Assembly (NCBI RefSeq): GCF_007830455.1 | Contig: NZ_VLLB01000005.1 | Location: 248,001-312,000 of the forward strand | Length of the DNA: 64,000 bases | Source of the DNA: Pseudoduganella lurida | GTDB taxonomy: Bacteria > Pseudomonadota > Gammaproteobacteria > Burkholderiales > Burkholderiaceae_D | Reading direction: 5' to 3' | In this document: positions 1 through 7,451 of the stretch, one piece after another | How positions within the stretch are numbered: the first letter of the stretch is position 1 | Layout: every line of letters starts with the position of its first letter | Notes under the pieces: model-generated | Told to the model about the DNA's origin: nothing | What the model saw: only the letters and a program-made list of their open reading frames with translations | The model's database searches: none | Translations under genes and position numbers: made by a program

Positions 1-1
1 T

Positions 2-115
2 CCGGGCATCATCGGCGCCACGCCGGCCGATGCCGCCGCCGCGCTGACCGCGTTCAAGCTGGCCATCGCCGGCCACCGCGTGTGGGTGCGCGAGACCGAT
101 CCGCCGATGGTGTAA
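2..115 (+). CDS. 3' end of an unidentified gene
   Basis: The window opens inside an open frame that encodes 37 residues and stops with TAA at 113-115. The tail contains an Ala-rich helix-like stretch and ends in ...RETDPPMV. No family can be named from so short a fragment. Codon use is GC3-rich like its neighbours, and a strong hairpin follows the stop, which supports this being a true gene end. Function is unknown. Confidence 0.5.
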   Translation, partial: PGIIGATPADAAAALTAFKLAIAGHRVWVRETDPPMV

Positions 116-132
116 TCCGCCGTTAGCATCGC

Positions 133-172
133 GCAGCAGGGCCGCTCTCCGCAGGGAGGGCGGCCCTGCTGC
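133..172 (+). terminator. GC-rich hairpin after the partial gene
   Basis: A 13-bp perfect stem (133-145 with 160-172) encloses a loop that contains a further CTCC/GGAG inner stem. It lies 17 nt past the stop of the partial gene and upstream of the efflux operon. There is no good T-tract (ATTGTGG follows), so it is a terminator-like hairpin and not a textbook intrinsic terminator. Confidence 0.45.
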
Positions 173-309
173 ATTGTGGCGGACCGGGCTCCGGCTCTGC
201 CATAAGCACCGGTTCCCCTGCCGGCAGCCAAGCGGGCCCGAAGATGGCGCCCGCCGGTGCTATGCTCATCCTGCTCGTCATCACATCGTCATTCAATTTT
301 TCATCACGC

Positions 310-1983
310 ATGGACGTCTACGCTCCCCAGGCCTGGAAGCCGCACGAACGCCCCAATCTGCCGGGCTCCCCGTCCACGCCCCTGCATTCCACGCCGCGCC
401 GCATCGCCTACCTGATCGTGGGCTTCATCGTGGCGATCACGGGTGGCCTGGGCAATGCGCTGGTCTCCGTCAACCTGCTGTATGCGCAGGGATCGCTGGG
501 CGTGTTCCAGGCGGAGATCCAGTGGCTGCCGGCCGCCTACGTGATGGCCAATGTCTCCATGAACCTGCTGCTGGTGAAGTTCCGCCAGCAGTTCGGCCTC
601 CGGCTGTTCACCGAACTGTTCCTGGTGCTGTATGCGATCGCCACGCTGGCCCACCTGTTCGTGCACGGGCTGGGATCGGCGATCTTCGTGCGTGCGGCCA
701 GCGGCGTGTGCGGCGCCGCGCTGACGGTGCTGGGCCTGTACTACACGCTGCAGGCGTTTCCTGCCCAGCACCGCCTGAAGGGCGTGGTGCTGGGCGTCGG
801 CTTCTCGCAGCTGGCGCTGCCGGTGGCGCGGCTGTTCTCCACCGAGCTGCTGGAGATCGCCGAATGGCGCGGCCTGTATTCGTTCGAGCTGGGCATGGTG
901 CTGCTGTCGCTCGGCTGCGTGCTGCTGCTGAAGCTGCCGCCGGGCGACCGCATCCGCGCGTTCGAGAAAATGGACTTCCTCACGTTCGCCCTGTTCGCGC
1001 CGGGCGTGGCGCTGCTGTGCGCCGTGCTGGCGATGGGCCGCGTGTACTGGTGGTTCGAAACGCCGTGGCTGGGCTGGTGCCTGGTCGGCGGCATCATCCT
1101 GTTTACCGCCGCCGTCACGATCGAGCACAACCGCCGCAATCCGCTCCTGAACATCCGCTGGCTGACGACGGCAAACATGGTGCGGCTGGCGCTGGCCGTG
1201 CTCCTGATCCGCATCGTGCAGTCGGAGGCCACCGGCACCGTCGGCTTCCTGCAGGCGCTGGGCCTGCAGAACGACCAGATGCGGGGGTTGTGGCTCGTCA
1301 CGCTGGTGGCCAGCGTCGCCGGCATGGCGGCCAGCGCGCTGACCATTTCGCCCGGCCGCATCAACGTCTCGCTGATGTTCTCGCTGGTGCTGATGGCGAT
1401 CGGCGCCTGGATGGATTCGCATGCCACCAATCTTACGCGGCCCGCGCAGATGTACGTCAGCCAGGCGCTGCTGGCGTTTGCCGGCGTGTTCTTCATCGGC
1501 CCCGTGTTCGTCTCCGGCTTCGGCGCCATCATCGCGCAGCCGAAGAACCTGATCAGCTTCTCGCTCATGTTCTCCATGACGCAGAACCTGGGCGGCCTGC
1601 TGGGTTCGGCCATCGTCGGCACCGTGCAGGTGCTGCGCGAAAAATACCATTCCAGCCAGCTGGTGGAACACCTCACGCTGATGAACCCCCTGGTGGCGGC
1701 GCGCGTGCAGTCGGGCGGGGCGGCCTATGGCGGCACGCTGATGGACCCCACGCTGCGCAGTGCCGAAGGCGTGGCCGTGCTGGGCGCGGCGGCCACCCGC
1801 GAAGCCAATATCCTGGCCTACAACGACGTGTTCCTGCTGATCGCCATCGTGGCCGTCGGCACGCTGGCGTGGATAGTGCTGCAGCACCTGTGGCAGCTGT
1901 TCACGGCGCGCCGCGCCGCCGCGCCCGTGCAGAACGCCCAGACGGGCATGGCCAAGGTCTCACTTAACAACTCCGGATCCTGA
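310..1983 (+). CDS. MFS drug efflux permease, DHA2/EmrB-like
   Basis: Inner-membrane proton-driven exporter of the major facilitator superfamily. The ~558-residue product has a hydrophilic N-terminus of about 35 residues, then about 14 hydrophobic segments, the size and topology of the DHA2 (EmrB/QacA) group. The first helices (ITGGLGNALVSV, then IQWLPAAYVMANVSMNLLL) match the W...Y region of EmrB-like proteins. It is the first gene of a three-gene operon with a HlyD adaptor 14 nt downstream and an outer-membrane factor, the standard tripartite layout. The start at 310 (MDVYAPQ) is chosen because the frame upstream of it looks non-coding. No clear Shine-Dalgarno is visible, and ATG 244 in the same frame is the alternative. 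Substrate cannot be read from sequence. No regulator adjoins it. Confidence 0.85.
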   Translation: MDVYAPQAWKPHERPNLPGSPSTPLHSTPRRIAYLIVGFIVAITGGLGNALVSVNLLYAQGSLGVFQAEIQWLPAAYVMANVSMNLLLVKFRQQFGLRLFTELFLVLYAIATLAHLFVHGLGSAIFVRAASGVCGAALTVLGLYYTLQAFPAQHRLKGVVLGVGFSQLALPVARLFSTELLEIAEWRGLYSFELGMVLLSLGCVLLLKLPPGDRIRAFEKMDFLTFALFAPGVALLCAVLAMGRVYWWFETPWLGWCLVGGIILFTAAVTIEHNRRNPLLNIRWLTTANMVRLALAVLLIRIVQSEATGTVGFLQALGLQNDQMRGLWLVTLVASVAGMAASALTISPGRINVSLMFSLVLMAIGAWMDSHATNLTRPAQMYVSQALLAFAGVFFIGPVFVSGFGAIIAQPKNLISFSLMFSMTQNLGGLLGSAIVGTVQVLREKYHSSQLVEHLTLMNPLVAARVQSGGAAYGGTLMDPTLRSAEGVAVLGAAATREANILAYNDVFLLIAIVAVGTLAWIVLQHLWQLFTARRAAAPVQNAQTGMAKVSLNNSGS

Positions 1984-1997
1984 TAAAACGAGCACCA

Positions 1998-3188
1998 ATG
2001 AGCGCCAACGACACCACCAACACCACCGACACCAAGGCACCGCCCATCATCACGCCCGTCTCGCCGGCCGAGCCGGTGGCGCCGCCCGCCCAGCCGGACC
2101 GGCCGCACCAGTGGTTCGCCATCGTCGGCTTCGCGCTGATCGCGCTGATCGGCGTACTGGTCGTGCTGTACGCGTGGCGGCTGCCGCCGTTCACCAGCCC
2201 GATCGTGTCGACGGAGAATGCGCTGGTGCGGGGGCAGGTGACGGTGATCGGCACGCAGCTCTCCGGCTATGTCACCGAGGTCCATGTGCAGGACTTCCAG
2301 TTCGTCAGGAAGGGCGACCTGCTGGTGGAGATCGACCGCCGCATCTACGAGCAGCGCTACGAACAGGCCGAAGCGCAACTGGCGGCGCAGCAGGCCGCGC
2401 TGGCCAACTGGCAGCAGACGCGCCGCAGCGCCGCCGCCACCATCGCACTGCAGGAAGCCGCTTTGGCCAATGCGCGGGCGCAGGCCAGCCGCGCCAACGC
2501 CGACCTGGGCCGCGTGGAGCAGCTGGTGGAAGACGGCTCGCTGTCGCAGCGCGAACGGGATGCGCAGCGGGCTGCGCGGGCACAGGCCGTGGCGGCCGTG
2601 GCGCAGGCACAGGCCAATGTGGAGATCTCGCGGCAGCAGTCGACCTCCGTGACCGTCAACCGTGCCTCGCTGGAAGCCGCGGTGGAGAATGCCGAGGCGG
2701 CGCTGAAGGCGGCCAGGGTGGACCTGGACAACACGCGCATCGTCGCGCCCGGTGACGGCCAGCTGGGCCAGGTCTCCGTGCGGCGCGGCGCCTTCGTCAA
2801 TTCGGGTGCGCAGCTGATGGGCCTCGTGCCGCGGCAGATGTGGGTGATCGCCAACCTGAAGGAGACGCAGATGAACGGCGTGCGCGTGGGCCAGAGCGCC
2901 ACGTTCAAGGTCGATGCGCTCGACGGTGCGCTGCTGACGGGCCAGGTGGAGCGCATCTCGCCGGCCACCGGCTCGGAATTCTCCGTGCTGCCGGCCGATA
3001 ACGCCACCGGCAACTACGTCAAGATCGCCCAGCGCATCCCGGTGCGTATCCGCATCGATGGCGGCCAGAAGCTGGCGGAGCGGCTGCGGCCCGGCATGTC
3101 CGTCATCGTCAGCATCGACACGTCGGCCGTGCTCAATGACGCGGAGACCAATCCGGCACCGGCACCTGCCACGGGGACGAAGCGATGA
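1998..3188 (+). CDS. HlyD-family periplasmic adaptor, EmrA-like
   Basis: Membrane-fusion protein linking the MFS permease to the outer-membrane factor. The 396-residue product has a Pro/Thr-rich cytoplasmic N-terminus (about 1-35), one membrane helix (about 37-57), the first half of a lipoyl domain (QLSGYVTEVHVQDFQFVRKG), an Ala/Gln-rich coiled-coil hairpin (about 110-225), and the second lipoyl half (RIVAPGDGQLGQVSVRRGAF) followed by a beta-barrel. A single N-terminal helix with no lipobox fits EmrA and not the RND-type AcrA. The stop codon overlaps the next gene's ATG (ATGA at 3185-3188), indicating translational coupling. Confidence 0.9.
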   Translation: MSANDTTNTTDTKAPPIITPVSPAEPVAPPAQPDRPHQWFAIVGFALIALIGVLVVLYAWRLPPFTSPIVSTENALVRGQVTVIGTQLSGYVTEVHVQDFQFVRKGDLLVEIDRRIYEQRYEQAEAQLAAQQAALANWQQTRRSAAATIALQEAALANARAQASRANADLGRVEQLVEDGSLSQRERDAQRAARAQAVAAVAQAQANVEISRQQSTSVTVNRASLEAAVENAEAALKAARVDLDNTRIVAPGDGQLGQVSVRRGAFVNSGAQLMGLVPRQMWVIANLKETQMNGVRVGQSATFKVDALDGALLTGQVERISPATGSEFSVLPADNATGNYVKIAQRIPVRIRIDGGQKLAERLRPGMSVIVSIDTSAVLNDAETNPAPAPATGTKR

Positions 3189-4582
3189 GGGCAGTACCAC
3201 TGCTGCTGGCAATGCTGTCCCTGGCCGGCTGCGCCGCACGGGTCGCGCCGCCGCCCGCGTCCACGCTGCAGGTGCCGCAGCAGTGGCGCGCACCGCTGCC
3301 CGATGGCGGCAGCGGCCTGCCCGTCGATGCCGCGTGGTGGCAGTCGTTCGACGATCCCGCGCTGGCGGCCCTGGTGAGCACGGCGCTGGCCAACAATGGC
3401 GACCTGCGCGTGGCGCGCGAACGGATCGAGGATTTCCGCGCGCGCGTGCGGGCCGCTTCGGCGGCGCTACAACCCACGCTGTCGTTCGATACGAGCGCCA
3501 CGCGCACGCGCACGCTGTCGGCCGTGACGGGCCAGCCGTACGTGACGAACGTGTTCCCGCTGGAAGTGCAGGCGGCGTATGAACTCGATGTGTGGGGCCG
3601 GCTGGCCAATGCCACGGCAGCGGCGGCCGCCACCTTGCGCGGCGAGCAGGCGAACCTGGAGGCGGTGGGGCTGTCGATCGCGGCCAATGTCGCCAGCGGC
3701 TACCTGAACCTGCGCGGGCTGGATGCGCAGCTGGAGCTGGCCCAGGCCACGCTGGCACTGCGCGCCCGTTCGCGCGACCTGGCGCGCCGGCAGTTCGAAG
3801 TGGGCTACAGCTCGCGGCTGGAATGGCTGCAGGCGCAGGCCGAGTACGACACGGCGGCCGAGCAGGTGCCGCAGCTGCAGCGGCAGATCTTCGAGCAGGA
3901 AAATGCGCTGGCGCTGCTGTCCGGCGCCTCGCCCGGCCCGATTGCACGGGGCCGCACGCTGGCCGAGCTGGTGCCGCCGCCGGTGCCGTCCGGCCTGCCG
4001 TCGGACCTGCTGCGGCGCCGGCCCGACATCGCCCGCGCCGAGCAGGCGATCGTGGCCGCCAACGCGCAGCTGGCCGCCACGCGCGACCAGCTGCTGCCCA
4101 CGTTCCGGCTGACGGCTGCGGGCGGCATCCAGTCCGGCGAGCTGTCCGACCTGCTGCATGCGCCGGCGCGGCTGTGGCGCCTGACGGGCACGCTGGCCGC
4201 GCCGCTGTTCGATGCCGGGCGCGTGCAGGCGGCCACCGATTCCGCCGCGGCCGTGCGCAACCAGGCGCTCGTCACGTACGAGAACACGGTGCGGCAGGCG
4301 TTCGTGGAAACGGAAAACGGCCTCGATGCCGTCACGCGCCTGCGCGAGCAGGTGGTGCAGAACGACGCGCGCCGTGCCACGGCGGCCGAAACGCTGCGCA
4401 TCGCGCACAACCGCTATGCCAACGGCTATGCGGCCTATCTGGAAGAACTCGATGCGCAGCGCAGCCTGTATGCGGCGGACGTGGCACGGTTGCAGCTGCG
4501 GGCGCGGCTGCTCACGGCATCCGTCGATCTGTATCGGGTGATGGGGGGCGGGTACAGCGCGCCGGCAGGGACGGCCCGCTGA
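3185..4582 (+). CDS. Outer-membrane factor lipoprotein, NodT/OprM family
   Basis: Outer-membrane channel of the tripartite exporter. The N-terminus is a lipoprotein signal (lipobox LAGC, Cys16). The 465-residue chain shows the two OEP repeats with long Ala/Gln/Arg-rich helices, the LRRRPDI motif between them, and a C-terminal VDLYRVMGGG segment typical of NodT/OprM proteins. It starts inside the stop of the adaptor gene, so the three proteins are probably made in step. The gene ends just before a REP-like palindrome at 4591, which may act as a 3'-end hairpin. Confidence 0.9.
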   Translation: MRAVPLLLAMLSLAGCAARVAPPPASTLQVPQQWRAPLPDGGSGLPVDAAWWQSFDDPALAALVSTALANNGDLRVARERIEDFRARVRAASAALQPTLSFDTSATRTRTLSAVTGQPYVTNVFPLEVQAAYELDVWGRLANATAAAAATLRGEQANLEAVGLSIAANVASGYLNLRGLDAQLELAQATLALRARSRDLARRQFEVGYSSRLEWLQAQAEYDTAAEQVPQLQRQIFEQENALALLSGASPGPIARGRTLAELVPPPVPSGLPSDLLRRRPDIARAEQAIVAANAQLAATRDQLLPTFRLTAAGGIQSGELSDLLHAPARLWRLTGTLAAPLFDAGRVQAATDSAAAVRNQALVTYENTVRQAFVETENGLDAVTRLREQVVQNDARRATAAETLRIAHNRYANGYAAYLEELDAQRSLYAADVARLQLRARLLTASVDLYRVMGGGYSAPAGTAR

Positions 4583-4590
4583 TACAGCCC

Positions 4591-4633
4591 GGCCCGTGTC
4601 CACCGTGGGGTCAGACCCCGACATGGACACGGC
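4591..4633 (+). repeat. REP-like palindrome, family A (copy 1)
   Basis: Palindromic element beginning GCCCGTGTCCAC, with a GGGGTCAGACCCC inner palindrome, and ending TGGACACGGC. A copy at 31613-31656 is nearly identical on the opposite strand, with looser relatives at 17641, 17774, 61124 and 61206. It sits immediately behind the efflux operon stop. Confidence 0.75.
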
Positions 4634-4721
4634 CTCGACAATTAGCCGGTAGGCGTGTCGCTGCTGGAAAAGCTGGGGCCAGAGGTTAGCGCACACTTTT
4701 ATGCATGCGTTCGCTTGTCAA

Positions 4722-4738
4722 GGTGCCTGGGACCAGGA
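4722..4738 (+). repeat. Partial family B REP palindrome
   Basis: Contains GGTGCCTGGGACCAGGACA, which resembles the family B repeats that flank the RAYT gene near 27.8 and 28.7 kb. Only the core is present, so it looks like a decayed copy. Confidence 0.4.
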
Positions 4739-4753
4739 CAACGCTATCTAGGG

Positions 4754-4860
4754 GGTTGGAAGGAGTGCATCCTCGTATGGATGCACCGTTCGGCAGGCGC
4801 GAAATAGATTTCGCGAATTCCCAGCCTCACCCCCAAAGTGGACACGAACCCGGCTGCAGT
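4754..4860 (-). repeat. ~105-bp intergenic repeat, copy 1
   Basis: Read on the minus strand, this segment aligns over its full length with 31471-31571 on the plus strand. Shared blocks are ACTGCAG, TGTCCACYTTGGGGGTGA, a CGAAAT..ATTTCGCG hairpin, AACGGTGC and TGCACTCC. It begins six bases past the stop of the chemoreceptor gene and carries a family A REP half at its start. With copies 1 of family A and B, it fills the 283-bp space between the exporter operon and the chemoreceptor. No convincing gene is visible there. Confidence 0.7.
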
Positions 4861-4865
4861 GAAAA

Positions 4866-6419
4866 TCAGGCTGCTTCGAGCTGGAAGGTGTGCACGACGC
4901 CGGCCAGCTGGTCGGCCTGGGTCTGCAGCGACTGGGCGGCGGCGGCGGCCTGTTCGACGAGGGCCGCGTTCTGGATGGTCATGTCGTCGAGCTGGGCGAT
5001 GGCGGTGTCGACGGAGTCGATGTCCTCGCTCTGCGCGCGGCTGACGCTGGAGATGTCCTGCACGATCTGCGTCACCCGGGCAATGCCGTCGACCACATTC
5101 TTCATCGTCTGGCCGGCGTCGTCGACAAGGGCGGTGCCGGTGTTGACCTTGCTGACCGAATCCTCGATCAGCGCCTTGATCTCCTTGGCGGCGGCGGCCG
5201 AGCGGTGCGCCAGGCTGCGCACTTCGGTGGCGACGACGGCAAAGCCGCGGCCCTGTTCACCGGCCCGCGCGGCTTCGACCGCGGCGTTCAGCGCCAGGAT
5301 ATTGGTCTGGAACGCGATGCCATCGATGACGGCGATGATGTCGACGATCTTCTTCGACGACTCGTTGATCAGGTTCATCGTGGTGACGACGCTTTCCACC
5401 GCCTCGCCCCCCTGGCGCGACGTGGCCGATGCCTGCTGCGACAGCTGGCTGGCTTCTTCGGCGAAATCGGCATTGGCGCGCACCGACGTGATCAGCTGCT
5501 TCATGGACGTGGCCACCTGCGACAGCGCGGCGGCCTGGGCTTCCGTGCGGTTCGACAGGTCCAGGTTGCCGGAGGCGATTTCGGCGGAGGCGGAAGCGAT
5601 GGCATCGGTGCCGCCGCGCACATTGGTGACGATGCCCGACAGGCTGTCGCGCATCGTGCGCATCGCCGCCAGCAGGCTGTTGCCATGCGCCGTGCCGGTG
5701 TCGACCTGGCGATGCAGTTCGCCGCGGGCGATGGCACGCGCCACGCTGGCCGCATAGGCCGGTTCGCCGCCCAGCTGGCGCGCCAGGCTGCGCACGATCG
5801 TCATGCCCACGGCGATGCACAGCACCACGCAGACGATGGACAGCGTGGCGATCCAGTAGCTGGCGTGATCCGCCTCGGCCTTCGCGCTGGTCGTGGCGTT
5901 GGCATTGATGCGGGTGAGTTCCTGCATCAGTACGGCCATGTCGGCCACGATGCGGCGGCGCAGCGGCGTGCATTCCTCGACGAGGAACTTGCCGTAGCCG
6001 GCCTTGTCGCCCGCTGCCACATAACGGCGCGGCCGTTCCAGTTCACGCGCCATCGACAGCAGGCCTTCGCGCACCACGCGGTATTGGGCATTGTCCTGCA
6101 TCAGCGGATCGGTCTTCTTCAGCACTGCCAGGTACTGCGCCTTGTGCTTGTCCACCAGGTCCAGCTCGCGCGTGGCCGCGGCCACGTCGTCGAAGATGTA
6201 GGCATTGCGCGCCGAGATGCCCGTTTGCGCAAGCTGTTCGCGGGCCTCGATCAGCGGATCGAGCTGCGTGCGGCGCAGCGTGCTCGCGGCGTCGAGGGCC
6301 GCATCGATGGAATTGACGCGCGAAATGGCAAACACTGCCAGCACGACCGTAAAGAGGAGAACGAGGGCGAATGCCGAATACAGCTTGGTGGCGATGCGCG
6401 CGTTGCGATAGGCGTCCAT
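4866..6419 (-). CDS. Methyl-accepting chemotaxis protein, four-helix-bundle sensor
   Basis: Inner-membrane chemoreceptor signalling to CheA/CheW. The 517-residue protein has a short cytoplasmic start, TM1 (about 12-32), a periplasmic helical domain of the 4HB_MCP type (about 35-185), TM2 (about 190-210), HAMP, and a cytoplasmic signalling domain with the hairpin core [20 protein letters not shown]. The C-terminus ends VHTFQLEAA with no CheR/CheB-binding pentapeptide, unlike the receptor at 57-59 kb. Start ATG at 6419 ([10 protein letters not shown]) was chosen because the sequence upstream is AT-richer, non-coding in character and contains a 43-bp dyad. The ligand cannot be inferred. Confidence 0.9.
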   Translation of the reverse strand: MDAYRNARIATKLYSAFALVLLFTVVLAVFAISRVNSIDAALDAASTLRRTQLDPLIEAREQLAQTGISARNAYIFDDVAAATRELDLVDKHKAQYLAVLKKTDPLMQDNAQYRVVREGLLSMARELERPRRYVAAGDKAGYGKFLVEECTPLRRRIVADMAVLMQELTRINANATTSAKAEADHASYWIATLSIVCVVLCIAVGMTIVRSLARQLGGEPAYAASVARAIARGELHRQVDTGTAHGNSLLAAMRTMRDSLSGIVTNVRGGTDAIASASAEIASGNLDLSNRTEAQAAALSQVATSMKQLITSVRANADFAEEASQLSQQASATSRQGGEAVESVVTTMNLINESSKKIVDIIAVIDGIAFQTNILALNAAVEAARAGEQGRGFAVVATEVRSLAHRSAAAAKEIKALIEDSVSKVNTGTALVDDAGQTMKNVVDGIARVTQIVQDISSVSRAQSEDIDSVDTAIAQLDDMTIQNAALVEQAAAAAQSLQTQADQLAGVVHTFQLEAA

Positions 6420-6503
6420 GGGACTTTCGAAATAGAAAAGAGTGGAATTTGATGAAATCAGTTGGCATAATGCCCTAAATTTTTCCGCAACGCAATAAGA
6501 TCT

Positions 6504-6546
6504 GACGAATTTACCGATGTATTCGCGCAAATACATCAAATTCGTC
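6504..6546. promoter_or_regulatory. 43-bp two-tier dyad between divergent genes
   Basis: Outer arms GACGAATTT (6504-6512) and AAATTCGTC (6538-6546) are perfect complements. Inner arms GATGTATT (6516-6523) and AATACATC (6530-6537) are also perfect, around a CGCGCA centre. It lies 85 nt upstream of the chemoreceptor start and 69 nt upstream of the HTH-GAF gene start. A candidate operator for the divergent pair, possibly bound by the HTH-GAF protein. Confidence 0.55.
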
Positions 6547-6614
6547 AAATTCAGCCCGCTGCTGTGACACAGGGGCGACAGCGGCGGCTATACTGGCGCC
6601 CAAAGGAACATTTC

Positions 6615-7358
6615 ATGCCAAATTCCAAGGATCCGATCCTGACCACCACCGCCGCCGCCCGCATGCTGGGCGTGGCCACCAGCACCGTCCAGATGTGGAT
6701 GGAGAACGGCGCCATCGCGTCCTGGAAGACGCCGGGCGGCCATCGCCGCACGCGCATGTCGAGCATCCGCAGCCTGATGGACCGCACGCCGTCGCAGAAC
6801 TCGACCGTCGGCCAGGCCGTCGAAGCGGCGCTGTCGCACGTCTCGCCGCTCGAGTTCCAGCCCGCCGCCACGCCCGACTATCCGGTCGGCCGGGAGGAAG
6901 CGGCGCGTCTCGTGGCGCTCGAGTCGTCGCGCCTCGTCGACACGCCGCCGGAAGAGCGCTTCGAGCGCATCGTCCGTCTCGCCTCCCTCGTGACCGGTTC
7001 GCCGATCGCGCTGGTTTCCCTGTTGACGTCATCGCGGCAGTGGTTCAAGGCGAAGGTCGGCCTGGAGACGGAAGAAACGCCGCGCGCCTGGGCCTTCTGT
7101 TCGCACGCCGTGCTGCATGACGAGCCGTTCGTCGTCGAGGACGCCGCCATCGATCCCCGCTTCCGCGACAATCCGCTGGTGCAGGGCGATCCGCGCATCC
7201 GCTTCTACGCGGGCGTGCCGCTGCGCGACGGGAACGGCCAGGCGCTCGGCACGCTGTGCGTGATCGACCGCGAACCGCGCCGCCTCCGTTCGGCGGAGCT
7301 GCAGGCGCTGGTGGACCTGGCGGAGATCGCTTCAGAGGAAGTCCAGCACAAGGGCTGA
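6615..7358 (+). CDS. MerR/excisionase-type HTH protein fused to a GAF domain
   Basis: Probable cytoplasmic transcription factor of 247 residues. The N-terminal ~60 residues are an excisionase/MerR-like winged helix (TTTAAARMLGVATSTVQMWM, then a GGHRRTR wing). After a short linker, about residues 90-245 form a GAF domain like those fused to many sensor proteins (ETPRAWAFCSHAVLHDEPFV, RFYAGVPLRDGNGQALGTLC). Small-molecule sensing coupled to DNA binding is inferred from this architecture, and the ligand is unknown. The start at 6615 has a good AAAGGAA Shine-Dalgarno. It is divergent from the chemoreceptor across a large dyad and ends before a strong terminator. Confidence 0.75.
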   Translation: MPNSKDPILTTTAAARMLGVATSTVQMWMENGAIASWKTPGGHRRTRMSSIRSLMDRTPSQNSTVGQAVEAALSHVSPLEFQPAATPDYPVGREEAARLVALESSRLVDTPPEERFERIVRLASLVTGSPIALVSLLTSSRQWFKAKVGLETEETPRAWAFCSHAVLHDEPFVVEDAAIDPRFRDNPLVQGDPRIRFYAGVPLRDGNGQALGTLCVIDREPRRLRSAELQALVDLAEIASEEVQHKG

Positions 7359-7386
7359 AGGCGATGGGCCAGCGGGGCTGCGCCCC

Positions 7387-7424
7387 AAAAAAAAGCGGCG
7401 CCGGAAATCCGGCGCCGCTTTTTT
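7387..7424 (+). terminator. Intrinsic terminator, bidirectional
   Basis: An 11-12 bp GC-rich stem (AGCGGCGCCGG, 7394-7404, with its complement ending at 7419), a four-base loop, a T-run after it and an A-run of eight before it. It therefore serves both the HTH-GAF gene from the left and the RND operon converging from the right. Confidence 0.9.
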
Positions 7425-7451
7425 ATCGGGAGCGCATCGCTCCCTTTCCCA

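Noticed and set aside
4705..5757. 350-codon plus-strand frame starting in the spacer
   Set aside because: Begins in the repeat element and continues antisense to the chemoreceptor; composition is non-coding.
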